This document shows positions 36,600 through 52,917 of a DNA stretch of 64,000 bases, piece by piece. The translations under genes and the position numbers were made by a program. The stretch lies in the NCBI GenBank assembly GCA_964006375.1, contig OZ023270.1, forward strand, positions 53,713,820 to 53,777,819, written 5' to 3'. Numbering within the stretch: the first letter of the stretch is position 1; every line of letters begins with the position of its first letter. Source of the DNA: Tillus elongatus. Lineage: Eukaryota > Arthropoda > Insecta > Coleoptera > Cleridae. A model generated the notes under the pieces. That model did no database searches, was not told where the DNA came from, and worked only from the letters and a program-made list of their open reading frames with translations.

Positions 36600-37869
36600 T
36601 AATCCGGACTTTTATGAAATTGCCTCGTCTCTAACTTGCACCAAAGTTTTTGCTGTCATTTCTACAAATTTGAAAAATTTTTTCATTATATTTTGCTGGA
36701 AAATACTCTAGCTGCATTTAACACATTTAAAATAATAATTAAACAACTCCCAAGAATAATGCATTTTTTCAAATTTCTCACCAAATTGAAATTTAATCAG
36801 TTAATTTGGAAGTTCAGTGGTTGGAAAAAAGGTACCGTGCTTACTTGGTAAACCACATGAACAAGGTTAACCCCGGATATGTGTTCTTTCTTCAAATCAA
36901 CGCGAAATAGGCCCGTTTGCGTTAATTTGAAGAACTTTTTCAATATTCAAAAGTCGCGATTACATTAGTGATTTTTTTCTACAAAAATTCACTAAAAATT
37001 ACAAAGTATAGAATCTTAGGTTAAGTCAGTAAGTATATAGTGGCAGTACTACTTCTCAAACTTCTTTGAGAATTTCGCATTTCAAACCACAAAATATAAA
37101 AGTAGTACTTACTATAATTGTGTAACCCTGTTTAGTGCTTCTCCTAGTTGTATTGAAAATGTTGCTGGAGAGCTGAAGGGCACGACTGAATTGGCAGAAA
37201 GACAACATTTAGTTAGTTACCATGTTCTTTACGTTTTTTATCAAATGTTATAGGCTTAATTTGTCATGTTACTTTACATTTTTACGAATTGCATAGAAAT
37301 AATTTGCTTTTATGTAATATATGCATACATAAACATATAAATTGTTTAAAAAATTGTGGATCAATTGTGGGTATTTTGCATCTACATTTAGGATAGGCCA
37401 TGAAAATCTTTTAGAATGGTTTTATCTTCATTTGTTTTAAAATTATCCAATATACCTCTTCTACAAAATAAAATGAATCAAGAAAGATATTTGTGTATCA
37501 TTTTTACTGTAATGTGTAAAGAATGAAGCTGTGAGGTGATCACAACGACCAGATTTAGTTTTTTGTAATTTGTACTTCTTTACTTTACAACTTAAAACTC
37601 TTACATTAGTGTAGAGATGAAAAATTTTGAATTTGGTAACACTGTTATGAACTTTAGATTCTTTCATTTTATTCTGCAAGATTGATTCATAACATGCAGC
37701 TTTGACAAGAAAAAATTGTCAGAAATGTGTCATTGTCATTTTTAAAATCACATCCAGATTCACTTCATGGTGACAAAGTGAAATTACAAAGCTGTCGGCC
37801 AGAAGTAAGCAGAACACTATGCAGAAAGACATAATTTTTTAAAAAACGTCTTCGTTCAGTTTACAATTC
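36600..37869. other. CCDC51 intron 2, mostly unassigned
   Basis: The stretch 36880-36995 (CCCCGGATATGTGTTCTT, TTGAAGAACTTTTTCAATAT, ATTAGTGATTTTTT) is a family A fragment. No other feature was recognised. Confidence 0.5.
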
Positions 37870-38540
37870 ATTCCAAATGAATAATTGCATACAGAACATG
37901 TGTATGTTTTAAGAGCCTTGCTCAGGTCCTGGCTGTTGAGATGTGCTCGCGCCACCTATTTAACCCGCTTCATAAACTAATTTGTCAGTTCGGTCTTTAT
38001 TAATGAATAGTTTTTATAACATTTCTGTACATCCGTTGATGCTGATTTCTGACCAAGCTTCGACTGCACGTAAGGTGCAACATTGATCAAGCCCGAATTT
38101 CATGTCAATATCTCTAGACAAGAGGACATCAACTTCAAATCATCTATATGTAGTAGATGATTTAGCCTCATTTGCTCTCTGGCATTGCTTTTTATCCTGA
38201 AGCCATATCTCGTAGAGTTCAGACCTTGTAATAGTGGGTTCATTGCGAGGCAGAATCAGAGTGGACTTAGCGAGTCGCCTTGAAATATGCCTCTTCTTAA
38301 TGGTATTGTGTTGGTTACAATGTCATTGTCCGATTGTACCTGTAGCTGAATGTTTGTTCTCCAGGTGTATATCAGGATTTATTGTGTGTACTAGGAACCT
38401 CAGGGTATATGGGTCGATCTTATACATCTTTAGCACACTTGTAAGCCGTTCATGTGGAACTAAATCAAATGTCTCCCTGTAATCCACGTAGGCAGCAACG
38501 AAATATCTTTGTCCATTGTAAGTTTGATTGCACACAACTG
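37870..38540 (-). pseudogene. decayed non-LTR RT fragment
   Basis: On the minus strand, AAYVDYRETFDLVPHERLTS and VLKMYKIDP (38535-38400) match the RT palm-proximal block D-x-x-K-A-F-D-x-V-P-H. Scrambled later pieces follow, such as RDIDMKFGLDQC (about 38090-38130). Stops interrupt throughout. It differs in type from the other RTs in the window; the clade is unresolved. It lies in CCDC51 intron 2 in antisense. Confidence 0.68.
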
Positions 38541-39349
38541 AATCAGTAGTTAGAAAGGGAAAGGTGTTTTTTTAGCGTGAATAAAAATATTCAGTGGAGT
38601 TTACAAAGTGAAATTTTGGGAATTATATCACTAGCTATGTTCATCGATGCGAGTTCTTAAATCAGCTAATGAGAGTAGCTCTACTATTTAGACAAACTGG
38701 CACAGGGAGACATTTATGCAGACAATTCACGTGCTAGGGCCGCCACCGTCCAAGCTATGGCAATAGTTTAGCCTACATTATCAGTAAGAAGGTTATTGCA
38801 GAAACCTAATTTGCCATGTACATGACTTGTCTCTAGACTTCTTTGTGGTTCCGTACTTGGAAAGTTCTCTGTTTGAGCTTCCATATCATAATTTAGATTA
38901 TTTTAGAATGAGATTGTGCACCTGTATGGGCAAATGGATGCAAATACATTGTGAGTATTCGAAATGATAAATTAATTTATAAATGAACGATATTTGCAAC
39001 ATCTGTTGTAACGTTCATTTTTGCAATTTTAACAAAAGGTGGTACACGTTTCTGCCGTCTGTACAAATATAGTTAATTGTTCCGACATGTTATGAGATAA
39101 ATATCTTTTATAGATGACGTATTGTTTTGCTTTTATTTGCAATTTGATTAACGTGATAGGTACCTAGTATGTTTTTAAATCCATAGCAATTGTATGATTA
39201 AACTGTTTTGAAATGTCTCCTAGAACCTAGCCATTGAAATAACTTAATAGAACATAAATGGATATTTTGGTATACCTATATATTCTATATTTGTACTCTA
39301 GATTTTTTTGTTGTATTTTTTGTATACTTATTACATTCATTTATTTCAG
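38541..39349. other. end of CCDC51 intron 2
   Basis: AT-rich, no recognised element. It ends with a T-rich tract and TTTCAG at 39344-39349. Confidence 0.5.
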
Positions 39350-39931
39350 GTTTTAAAACTAGAGCATGAAACTCAACAAACTTTTCAAGAATATGATCAA
39401 GCTGAGAGAGAAATTTTTACTGCATTTGCAAATGCCATTAGGGATTCACATGAAAAACAACGTGCACAGTTAGAATATACCAAATACTTTGGAGTAATTC
39501 TAAGTATCATAGGATCATTTTTAGCGTTCTGCTACACAACAATTAGAAAGAATGATTTAAAGTACTACATAGAAAAGAGTTTAGGAAGTTACAGTTTTAA
39601 TTTTGAGGAGATAAGAAAAAATTTAGAGAATAATGACCAAAAACTAGATAGGATAGCAAAATATGTCAATGATGAGAATTTAAACGCATTAGAATTTGTT
39701 AAGAAAAATAGTGGACCTTTACAGAACTTGTTAAGGAGTTGGTCTCAAGCAAGAAATGATGGGACTGTTATGAAACCTGCACAGCCCCAACATAATCCAC
39801 CAAACATAATTGCTGACAGTAACAGCATATCCTTAACAGAACCTTCCATATTTGAAGAGAATCGTATTATAAAATATGCTTTATATGCAGGCTTAGGGCT
39901 ACTATTACTCAAAGTAATTAGCCCAAACTGA
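39350..39931 (+). CDS. CCDC51: CCDC51 (MITOK)-like protein, exon 3 (last)
   Basis: It encodes 193 residues plus stop, giving a 320-residue protein (human CCDC51 is about 411). It opens with coiled coil (VLKLEHETQQTFQEYDQAER). The family signature IRDSHEKQRAQLEYTK precedes a first membrane segment, YFGVILSIIGSFLAFCYTTI (residues about 173-192). A second amphipathic/coiled region follows (NLENNDQKLDRIAKYV), and the last 21 residues, IIKYALYAGLGLLLLKVI, form the second membrane segment. The human protein also has two membrane segments with coiled coil between. The loop is shorter here, which accounts for the shorter length. Frame and splice phases are intact, so it is very probably functional. 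Confidence 0.93.
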   Translation, partial: VLKLEHETQQTFQEYDQAEREIFTAFANAIRDSHEKQRAQLEYTKYFGVILSIIGSFLAFCYTTIRKNDLKYYIEKSLGSYSFNFEEIRKNLENNDQKLDRIAKYVNDENLNALEFVKKNSGPLQNLLRSWSQARNDGTVMKPAQPQHNPPNIIADSNSISLTEPSIFEENRIIKYALYAGLGLLLLKVISPN

Positions 39932-39969
39932 AATTAATATTTGATTCGTAATGTTAAAATAGTTTTTGT

Positions 39970-39975
39970 AATAAA
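39970..39975 (+). promoter_or_regulatory. polyadenylation signal of the CCDC51-like gene
   Basis: AATAAA 39 bases after the stop codon; the only close signal. Confidence 0.65.
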
Positions 39976-40505
39976 ATTTTGTTGCAGAATTGTAAACTTT
40001 GATTCCACGTTGCCAGTCAGATACAGGATAACTCAAACTCAATGGCTTACTAGTCGTTTATGAAAAAATAATGATATTAGAATCCTGAAAATATGAAATG
40101 GTAGGCTTGTCAAGATCACATTTTCATTTAAAATATTTGACAGCCCATACTCTTCTGGTTATAGACATGTGTTGCCATCAACTTGCTTTCAAATGGAACA
40201 TCCTATATATGGTAGCAAACTATACAGTTCATGGCTTATGATCATTTTGCATTTTATTTTATTTTTTACAATGTCAAACTGTTACTTATAACTTACTTTA
40301 GATTTTTTTTAAATCAGGAGTGGGGATGCTGCATGCACACCTCATTCACACACCGTGGTGTGTGGGATATTGAGGTGGTGTGGGACTTCTACCCGCTAAA
40401 CTCCACTTCCTGTAGTACCGGACCTTATTCCCTACATCTGTCGGAAAGATTTCACACAATGACGTTGGGATTTGAATGTTTCCATTCCCTTTTGCCGCAA
40501 AGGCG
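39976..40505. other. intergenic, no recognised feature
   Basis: AT-rich to about 40310, then more GC-rich sequence that is probably the 3' flank of the Jockey-like copy. Confidence 0.4.
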
Positions 40506-42620
40506 TTATCGGGTAAGAATAAGCTTTAGGCGCTTATTCCTAAGTGGAAGTTGCTCATCAGAGTCGGTGGCACTACGGAGGAGAGCATTTGGGTGAGAAG
40601 AGGCTTTTACAAACTGGGTGGTGGATAGTTGAGTTGTAAACTCAAGTATCGAAGGCATTTTCAGATGAGTGAATGTGACTTTCTGACAAACCATGGCGCT
40701 TCAGTAACCATTCTCAGACTTTTATTCTGGATGATTTGAAGGCACTTGATGTGTGTATCGACCGCGGTGGCCCATGCAGGGGATGCATAGGTCAAGGCTG
40801 ACCAGATTATCACTTTGTGCATGAGCAGTTTATTGTTCATGGACAATTTGGAATTTCTGTTAAGAAGTGGAAAGAACTTCGAGATAAACATCGAAGCTTC
40901 CATCAGGCATGTTGGACATGCGGGCGCCATGTTAAGCGTTTGTCAAGGGAAACCCCTATGTATTTGGCGGAGTTTTGCAGGGAATTAGACGGTTGTCTAA
41001 TGATATGTGTTTGTGAGGTGTGTCTCCTCTGGAAAATAGGACTGCTGGACCTTTATCGGGGTTTCTGGCTACACATGATTTCCTATACCAGTCTTGCAGC
41101 AGAATGAGGCTAGCCTTTTCTGAATTTGTTTTTCGGCGATTTTGCCGATGACAGGGAGTAGGATAATGGGCCTGTCGTTCTAAGGGAACAGCGGGTCTTT
41201 GCTTGGTTTTGGAATATTGATAATGTTAGCAAGTTTCCACATAGATGGAAAATGTTGAAAACGCAGCATGGCATTCATAAATGTAACTATGAATACCACT
41301 GCTTTGCTGGGAATATTTTTTCGGGCTACATTGAAGATTCCATTGTATCGCGGAGTTTTCTTATTTTTTCGTTTTTTGATTATTTGGGAAACTTCTTCGT
41401 AAGTAGCGGGCTCGATGTTAGTGTCTGTGGTGGCGCGAAGTCACCAGATGATTCGCGAATGCACCTGCTCTGTTGGCATCCATGCATACGATGCCATTTT
41501 GGCCATGAAGTGGCGAGATCGGAAGTTTTTTGGAGCGAATGGCTTTTGCCATTTGACAGATGGAATTGTCTTGGGCGGACACAGTTTGCAAGCGTTCCTC
41601 TGAATGCTTGTTGCGGAGTTCTTGTAGGACGGATCATACTTTTTTGATGAGTATGTTTGCGTTTCGTTTGCTGGTGGGGTTTCCGGTGCCTTGAGCTAAT
41701 CTTCACACGTGGTTCTTTTCTAGTATCATTTCTTTGATCTAGGACGGACATGGGGGCAGGGTACGTCCTTGATGCATATTCGGTAGAGCATTGGATTTTG
41801 AACTGTAGATTATCCAATGCACCCTAGAGTTCAGGGAGGCTGCGGATAACTAGAATATTGCCAACGTTGTTTTTAAGGTGTTCTGTGAAAACTAGCCACA
41901 GTACACTTTTTCTCTTGGGAACTCGGGTTCGTCATTGTCATATCCGAGCAGCAAAATGACTGGGTTATGGTCCGATGAGAGTTGTTATTACATGAAGAAG
42001 GGTGGTATGCGACATGATTTCTATGTCAAGCACATTGGGTCGACCCATTCCGCCGAAGTGTGTGGGTCTTGTAGGTGTGTCAACTATGCAGTTTGCATGG
42101 TTGTCTACACAGGATTGAAGGATTTTCCCATTTGTATTGACATTGCGAGAATGCCAATTGGCGTGTTTGGAATTTAAATCGCCAGTCATTATTATGGATT
42201 GGTTGGTATCGAATAAGAGGTCTAGGTTGGCGTCTATAATTCTCTTTTGTGGAGGATTCTAGGCAGAAATGAGCTTTATTGGACCTGCAGAGGAAGTGTT
42301 TACTACGATTTGCGTAGCCTCGATGTCCTGCAGGGCTGGACATGCTGTGGGGGGTGGTGGTCGATATTTGTTTTAGCATTCACTGCCATGCGCCACCTCT
42401 GGAAGTTGTGCGGTCATTACGGTAGAATGTATAATTGGGAAGTTTTGGATTGGTTGAGAGACGCATGTTGGTTTCCTGTACTAGAATAACGTCCTGTTTT
42501 AAGCATTGGCCAAATTCTGGGTGCTCATTTTTTGTGCAGGCTAGTGCGTTTGCATTCCAGGATGGTTATTGTGGCTTTTTTTACTTCCTCAGGGCTCGTC
42601 CGCGTATGAGGCATATATAA
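40506..42620 (-). mobile_element. Jockey-like retrotransposon, internally deleted
   Basis: From 42620 leftwards on the minus strand there is an endonuclease in broken frames (QDVILVQETNMRLS; then GDLNSKHANWHSR at about 42180-42150, the G-D-x-N box). An RT start follows near 41200 (PSKDPLFP, LLPVIGKIAEK). The RT palm is missing. The C-terminal part gives FFPLLNRNSKLSMNNKLLMH, SALTYASPAWATAVDTHIKC and LQIIQNKSLRMVTEAPWFVR (40930-40661), then SSHPNALLRSATDSDEQLPL (40694-40506). These are Jockey hallmarks. Stops, frameshifts and the RT deletion make it dead. Confidence 0.83.
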
Positions 42621-43229
42621 CTGTAACTAACTTACAGTCCCTAAGTAGGAGGTAGACTGTGGTGTCATCTCGGTCTTTCTCCGATAATTACATTCCAGGC
42701 CCTTTTATCGAGTTTTAGAAACAAAGGAACAATTTGAGATAACTAAGAAAAATGACTACAAAAGTAAAATATTTCAAACTAACAAACATAAACTGAATTA
42801 TAGAGCCGATGTGGCCCTTGGGCAAACCGGCTAACAGGTTGTCAACTCTTGACATGTCTGTTTCCGAAGGGGGTTCGCTTCTGGACAAATTAATTTACTC
42901 TGTTTGGGAACTAATTCATATATCACCGTTCTATCCCATACTGTTCCATCATTCATTCCGGTAATGACCACAGTTGTCGAAGGAGTTCACCAGTTCACCA
43001 GACTAAAAAAAAATAAAAAATTAAAAAACTGAACTGCCATAACTTAACAGTTTGACATATCGAAAATAACTAAAGAATCTAATGTAATTTATAGCCCTCA
43101 GCTTCATTGAAATGTAACCTTGAACTGAGAAGGACCTGGCAGTGCTGTCAATATCAATTTTCTAAGGCACAAGTGAGATGGACAATAAAAGGGGTGGTTA
43201 TCACTTGCACACACAGAGAGATAAGGCTC
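42621..43229. other. no recognised feature
   Basis: Moderately GC-rich at first, possibly 5' sequence of the Jockey-like copy, then AT-rich. Confidence 0.4.

Positions 43230-45008
<1,779 letters not shown>

Positions 45009-45090
<82 letters not shown>
45009..45090. repeat. TA microsatellite
   Basis: Uninterrupted TA repeat of about 82 bases. Confidence 0.98.
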
Positions 45091-46477
<1,387 letters not shown>

Positions 46478-47350
46478 TTAAACAGAGCTTACCTGGCTCA
46501 TCTGCAGAGTCCTCGAACCGAACAATTCTGTTTGAAGACTCTCAAAAGCTTCGCATTCACGCAGGTAGTGGTAAGACGTTTCTTTAGTCTCTACGCATTC
46601 CTGGTAAATGCGGGAGCCCTCTCGGCACCAACCAATGTAAGGTATGTCTCCTGAGAGCACATTGGCCCGTCAGCACTCCGATGATGCGGCGAAGCGTAGA
46701 ACAACTCCTACCCAGAAGCCGGACTGTTTCGGTCCGGCCTCTCCACGAAATCCCTTGCCTACCTACAGCCACCGACTGGCCTCCAGTGCTTCTCCATGGC
46801 ATCCTCAGTCCATTTATCTAGGGCGTCGGAGACCACCTTTCTACTTATCCCTATAGCAGGCTCCGGGCTACAGAACGGCCGCCGGGAACCAAGCCTCCCG
46901 AGGTCATTCTCCACTTCATCCCTCGCGACGCCACAGTGTCCCGAAATCTAGACAAGTTGCACCCCATTTGTCCTGAACAGTCCCGTAAGAGCGTCAGCGG
47001 ACTCCTGAACCAGCGTTGACCTAATTCTGGGCCCGCAGACTGCCGGAGGACCGCCTGACTATCTGGGCAAATGTATACACATTTTTCAGGGCTCATCCTC
47101 ACATCTTGTCGATTAGCTACAGACAGAATAGCATACACCTCCGTTTTGAATGCCGTGGTATATGCGCTCAGAGCATAACTCTCGCGCACTTCTAGGCTAT
47201 CTATGTATATTCCCGCCCCTGATACACTCGACATATGTACAGCTTCCACTGTCATCGCGGCTTCCGCCAGAATGCTGCATACATAGCCCGTGATTCGGTG
47301 CTGAACAGCTCGTATGTCGTTGTATTTTAATGTACTCAAATCGTACATAT
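46478..47350 (-). pseudogene. decayed RNase H LINE remnant
   Basis: The minus strand gives SGAGIYIDSLEVRESYALSA (first RNase H strand), AFKTEVYAILSVANRQDVRM and CVYICPDSQAVLR (IxxDSQAVL block), 47348-46851. In another frame come VLTGQCALRRHTL and, finally, CVETKETSYHYLRECEAFE (46660-46478). This is the same domain order as 28.1-29.1 kb but more decayed and GC-richer. The first catalytic Asp survives as YIDS. It is inactive because of frameshifts. Confidence 0.76.
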
Positions 47351-47820
47351 TACGTTGACCTTATCTGTAGATTGATAACAAAAAATTGTTTGGAGCAAAA
47401 ATTGACTTCACCTTTTGCAAGAATGTTAATAAAAACTATATCACGCCAAAGCAGACCTTATAACACATCATCATACACAAAGTAAACGTTTTAAGACTTC
47501 CAAATACCACAGAAGACAATTAATCTTTCGAAACTATCCGAACACACGTTTACTATTTACTGCTTCACGCGAAACATCTGCAAATATCAGATGTTCAGCA
47601 GAGAATAGGATGGTGCTATATAATTCACAAAGATGATCAAAAGAAGGGGTCTCAAGTTTGATCCTTGTGGGACTCCAGTTCAGCAGCGAATTACAAAGTG
47701 GCGTTCATCAGATTAGTAAGAAAGGAAAGGTTTGTAAATTTACATGTAAATCCAAACAAAGTTAGCTTATGCAATATTAAAGAAGGGAAGGTAAATATGG
47801 CAGAAGTTGTAAAGGAATTG

Positions 47821-47821
<1 letters not shown>
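47351..47821. other. no recognised feature
   Basis: A short phrase near 47655 (TGATCCTTGTGGGACTCCAGT) resembles RT-derived PQG-type LINE sequence in antisense, too little to assign. Confidence 0.35.

Positions 47822-47905
<84 letters not shown>
47822..47905. repeat. TA microsatellite
   Basis: Uninterrupted TA repeat of about 84 bases. Confidence 0.98.
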
Positions 47906-47906
<1 letters not shown>

Positions 47907-48080
47907 GCATAAGCATAACTCTCTGTTTTTATTTGGTGGTTTTTGGGGTGATTCTGCATTTTTTTCAGTTTCTAACCACAGTGTGCAAACGGTCTTTTAG
48001 TGAATTTTCTTTAAAAAATTCACTACTTAGGAGATCGCCACTTTTGACTTTTGAACATCCCCTGGAACACATAATCAGGG

Positions 48081-48087
<7 letters not shown>

Positions 48088-48147
<60 letters not shown>

Positions 48148-48201
48148 CATACATACATACATACATACATACATACATACATACATACATACATACATAC
48201 A

Positions 48202-48236
<35 letters not shown>

Positions 48237-48254
48237 GTGTGTGTGTGTGTGTGT
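48088..48254. repeat. compound microsatellite (TA)n-(ATAC)n-(TG)n
   Basis: TA 48088-48142, then 22 or so ATAC units to 48230, then TG to 48254. It lies exactly at the family A microsatellite site, next to TATCACACCGATAACTC. Confidence 0.97.
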
Positions 48255-49369
48255 ATCACACCGATAACTCAAAAAATAATGGGCCGATTTTGATCAAATT
48301 TGGTGAGTACCTTCCTTTTGCAAGTGGCTTAGATAAGTTCGTTAGCCAGGAAAATCGGTCCGGTTTTTCCTGGAAAATTTTGTGTTTTCTTTCGGAACAT
48401 TTTTATATCTCCGGATATAGCAAAGTTATGGCAAATTTGATACGCGGGTTTACATCGTAAAAAGTAAACATGTACCAAAATTTAGATCTGTAAGTTATAA
48501 GACAAAAAAGCTATAGGCATTTAAAAAAAAAAGAAGGGGTTTTCATCTTAAAACGTCGAAAGTCGCGATTTTCATAACGTTAAAATTGGCAATATTTATG
48601 CTTAACAACGTGAAACGAATACCGGTTATGTAGAGAAAATGCCGCAAAAAGAGTGTTTTACAAACCCTCAACTTTCAGCTTCAACCGTCATTGTCTTTCA
48701 TTTTACCAAAATATTTGCAGAAATTTCATTTCAATTATCTCTGATGCTTTGGCAGTAGTTTTAGTTACCTTAGAATTTATCGTTTACTGGTTTAAACTTT
48801 TTAGCTAATTTTCGTAGGAAAAATTTGCTAATGAAGAGATCGCGACTTTTGAATTGCCCCCTAGACTCATATCCAGGGTTACTTTCAGTTTTTATCTGTT
48901 TTCATATATACAGGGTGACGCATTTCTATAGTAAAGCTCAATGTATCCGTCATTATACAAGATACGAGAAAAATATGTATAAGTTAACTATAGGGTGTCT
49001 TCAGCTGCATCTTATAAAATCATTTTGACAATGATACAAACTTTCTTTTCTTTTTTTCGAATACTCCTTATATTATAGCATTTTTGAATTTTTCATCTAA
49101 TTATAATTCATGTCTCTAGGAAAAAAAGATAGCGTTCATCGTTTTCGGGTTATTTCAATTGTTTTGCAACTTTTCACATGTTTGGCACATACTAAAAATT
49201 ATCATAAGGCGGTTTTACCAATAGAAAGCAGACTCATGAAAGCGACGCATTTAAAGAGGTTTTCGTTTATATTATTGGTCGAAAAAAAATAGAGATGCCG
49301 TATACAGAGCGCTCTCAAATAGTGACTGATTTGGAAAATTTCCAACTGCCTTAACTCAATTTTTACAAA

Positions 49370-49377
49370 TTGAACAG
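49370..49377. repeat. left 8-bp target-site duplication of the hAT element
   Basis: TTGAACAG, matched by 52103-52110. Confidence 0.93.
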
Positions 49378-52102
49378 TAGTGGAGTGCGGTCCATGGAAG
49401 CAAGGGAAGCATTGCTTTCCTTGAAATAACGACTACATACCCAAAACCGCATTATTTAAAATCCCTTTTGTATTTTAAATATTAAATTTCAAATTCTGAA
49501 ACTAATTTAATTATTAAAATTTTTATTTCGCAAGCTCACACACATAATTATTTATTATGCAGCATACTGTATTTGTATATACGCTCCTAGCAAGGTAAAT
49601 GCGACCGATTGCGGACAGCATGAACCTGATCTGATACTACGAGTGGATGCATGCAATGACTTCAATTAAATACACGTAGTCAGCAGGCAACTTTATAAAA
49701 GAAACCGCGGCTCGGCGCGATGTACGCATGTTTTTAGAACGTGTTGTACTACGAAGACCGGGTGCGCGTTCAAAGCGAATGTGCCTGATTATTTCGTATA
49801 TATAAGCAGTCGAGTAAGTTAAATACATTGGCATTTTATGATTATTAATATGGCTGCAAGTAGATCAGCTTTTAACAGCGGTGACGGTGGGGGTGGGGAT
49901 TTACAAACAAGTGGTAATAATAACTGTGATTGTATTGTATGTTTTTTGATAACTAAAGGATTTTCAGTTTTACTGTTTGCTAAAAAACTTGCTATTATTA
50001 ATATAGGTAGGCCGAAACCTACTATAAAAAGCTTAAATACAAGAATTAAAACATGTACCTATTCGACATTTCAACGCGGAAAAACTCATAAACAATATGA
50101 ATCGTTAACGGGTTGTGAAAACAGGAGTAAACTGTTTTGTTGGTCTTGTAGTCTATTTGTGACTGAAAAGGGGTTGTGGAATAAAAGTGGGTTTTCCGAC
50201 TTGAATAATCTACATAAACTAGTACAAAGACATGTTATGTCTAAAGCGCATTTACAGGCCATTTTAAAATTAAGTGTCTTTGGAAAAACGCGAATTGAAT
50301 ACGCCGTTGACAAGCAGATTGAAATTCATCGCCAACACAATGAACTGGTTGATAAAAACAGAAACATATTAAAGAGACTTATTGATGCTATGTGTTTTCT
50401 TGGTCGCGGCATGAATTGGGCTTCAGGGGTCATGACGAAACAACTACATCTGCAAATAGAGGAAACTTTCAAGACCTAGTTTCTTTAATAGCCAAATACG
50501 ACATTTATTTAAAAAATCACTTGGAACAGTCTAACGTTTTTCGCGGGACATAAAATCGCATTCAGAATGACTTAACTTCGGCTGCTGTCACTATTATTTT
50601 GAACAGAATTAAATCTGAAATTAAACAGACTCGTTTCATTGCTATTGATCTAGATGAAACAACCGATGTAACTAATTTAAGTCAACTATCTGTAGTAATA
50701 CGTTATGTGAAAATGGATGGGAGTGTACAAGAAAGATTTTAGGCTTTAAAAATGTGACAGAAGATCGTACCGCAAACGCTCTATATAAAATTGTGCTTAA
50801 TATTATGAAAGATATTGAGGGGCTGATAATAAATTAATTGCCCAAATCTATGATGGGGCTGCTGTTATGGCCGGACGTTTAGGGGGTCTTCAAGCTAAAG
50901 TGCGGGAAACGTTCTCCATTGCTCTATTTGTACACTGTTGTGCTCATAAATTAAATTTAATTTTATCCCAATCTATAAATCATATTAAAGAATGTAAAGT
51001 GTTAAATGGCTGCTTTTTTTTCCAAATCTACGAAGCGCACACAAGCCTTAGACTCAATTGTTTAAAAAAAACGTTTACCCAAAGTAGCTGCAACCCGATG
51101 GAACTACAACGGCAGGGTTGTGTTAACTATATTTGAACACCGTGAATCGTTAATTGAACTTTTTGAAAACATCATGGAAAATAGCAAAAATTGGGACGCA
51201 GAAACAATAAATAGTTCTAGATGATTTTTGAATGGTTTGAAAGGAGACTTTAATTTTAATTTTTTACTTAATATATTTTCGGGAATATTTCCGTTTTCAG
51301 ATAATGTATTTAACATATTGCAATGTAAAAGAAATGACATTGGTTTTTGCCTGAAAAAAATTCGTTAATTTAAATCCATTATAATTCAAAACAGGAATGA
51401 ATTTGATAAGGTCTGGGGAAAAAACAATTGAATTGGGAGAAGTGGAGCCACGAAGAAAGCGTCTGCGCAATGATAATGTGGCAGACCTTCAAACTTCTTA
51501 CCGCTGCCTTTTCTACGAAATTATAGATCAAATTCAGCAGCAAATTAACTGCAGATTTGATCATCTCAGTGACCTGAAATTTCTTGAATTGTGTAATTTT
51601 GGAGGCTTTAAAGGGATACCTTTCCCAGAAGTTTCATTCAAATCATTATTTAACCACTATGGACATTATTTTGACAAAGCCTTATTACGATCAGAACTTA
51701 CAGTCATTTATGAACCCGATGTTATTGACACAAAAACTTACGCTAGTGAACTTTTAACTTTCTTAAAACAATCAAAATTGGAAAATGCATATTCTGAAGT
51801 GTTCAAATTATGTGAATTAGTATTAACAAGTCCTGCTACTAGTGCGTCTGTAGAACGAAATTTTTCTACATTAAAACGTATCAAGAGTTTTGTTAGAAAT
51901 TCAACAGGACAGGAAAGACTTTCTCAAATTTCAATTTTGTAAGTTGAAAATAAACTCGTCCAGGAAATGTCCCAGAATCCACAGTTACATGACGACATTA
52001 TTGACGAATTTTCCAAAAACAACAGAAGAATTGAGTTACACTATAAATAGGTAAGTTTCTGGGAATTGCTTCCCTTATTTCAAATGTCACCGCACGCCCC
52101 TG
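49378..52102 (+). mobile_element. hAT DNA transposon with TSD and TIRs
   Basis: The element is 2725 bases. The left end is TAGTGGAGTGCGGT and the right end, reverse-complemented, is CAGGGGCGTGCGGT, which is the usual hAT terminus. Both continue to a subterminal AAGGGAAGCA block (about 49405 and 52062). Identical 8-bp duplications flank it (49370-49377; 52103-52110), as hAT transposition makes. A TATATAAG box lies at about 49797, before the transposase frame. The transposase is frameshifted. It is inserted in family A, so it is younger than that copy. Confidence 0.93.
49838..51942 (+). pseudogene. hAT transposase (ZMYM1/TTF-finger type), broken
   Basis: The frame begins MIINMAASRSAF (49838), and 213 codons hold a TTF-type zinc finger (KLFCWSCSLFVTEKGLWNKS, then SDLNNLHKLVQRHVMSKAH). 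After stops and shifts come the catalytic-core pieces AIDLDETTDVTNLSQLSVVI (about 50640-50700; D-E near the first catalytic Asp) and YDGAAVMAGRLGGLQ (about 50850-50895), then VHCCAHKLNLILSQS. A last open part (51397-51942) ends in the hAT dimerisation motif TSPATSASVERNFSTLKRIK. Several frameshifts and a deletion in the middle mean no active transposase. Confidence 0.9.
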
Positions 52103-52110
52103 TTGAACAG
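52103..52110. repeat. right 8-bp target-site duplication of the hAT element
   Basis: TTGAACAG, identical to 49370-49377. Confidence 0.93.
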
Positions 52111-52917
52111 CCTGTATTTTGTGTTTCAGAAGCGAAAGACATGCCCTTCTTCAAGTTTTGTGTAACACTCCCTATCCCTACAGTCTAGTTTTGGATATAT
52201 TTACTTTTAGAATCGCATACCATGATTCGATCAGATTATGTGATTATTTAGGGAATTTTCGAAGAAAAATATTTAAATTAACTTTATTACAAAAACGGAA
52301 GAAATAATTTGATAGGATTATCTACGTTTACATTTTCATTTTATGTAAGTAGTTGATACATTATTTTCACAAATGTCAAATGGAACTTTAAAGTGGCAGA
52401 CTTAAGTAATCTTCTTTCTGAGAACTTGTGGCATGAAAATATGAGTATCTTTCCGCACTTATATATTACTTCCACTCGTTCAAATTTATGCGAATAGTTT
52501 TAAAAAATGTTTGCATTTTTTTTTTTTCAACTTAATTACAGATTGGGTATATAGCTAATTTGAATTTTAGGTATTTTTTAAAAAATTTTTTTGTAAAAAA
52601 TACTTAGTCAGTTTTCGCAGAAATTTCTTTGTGTTTGCTTGTGTAAAATGTTTCAATTTTGCTAATTAATTATAAATGTTAAATAAGTTATTGCAAAAAA
52701 AATGTTTTCGGATTTTCGTGATATAATTGTTTGCAATTGAAAGATTCGTCGAATAGGTTTTTGTGAATAATTAAATTTCTTGGTAGGTGGCAAAATAGAT
52801 TGAAGAGGTTCGTTGGCCAGGGAAACCGGACTAGTTTTTTCATGAACATTTTAAGTTCATTTTAGGAAAAGTTTTGTACTTTTTAAACAATAAAGTTATT
52901 TTGATGAAATATAGTAG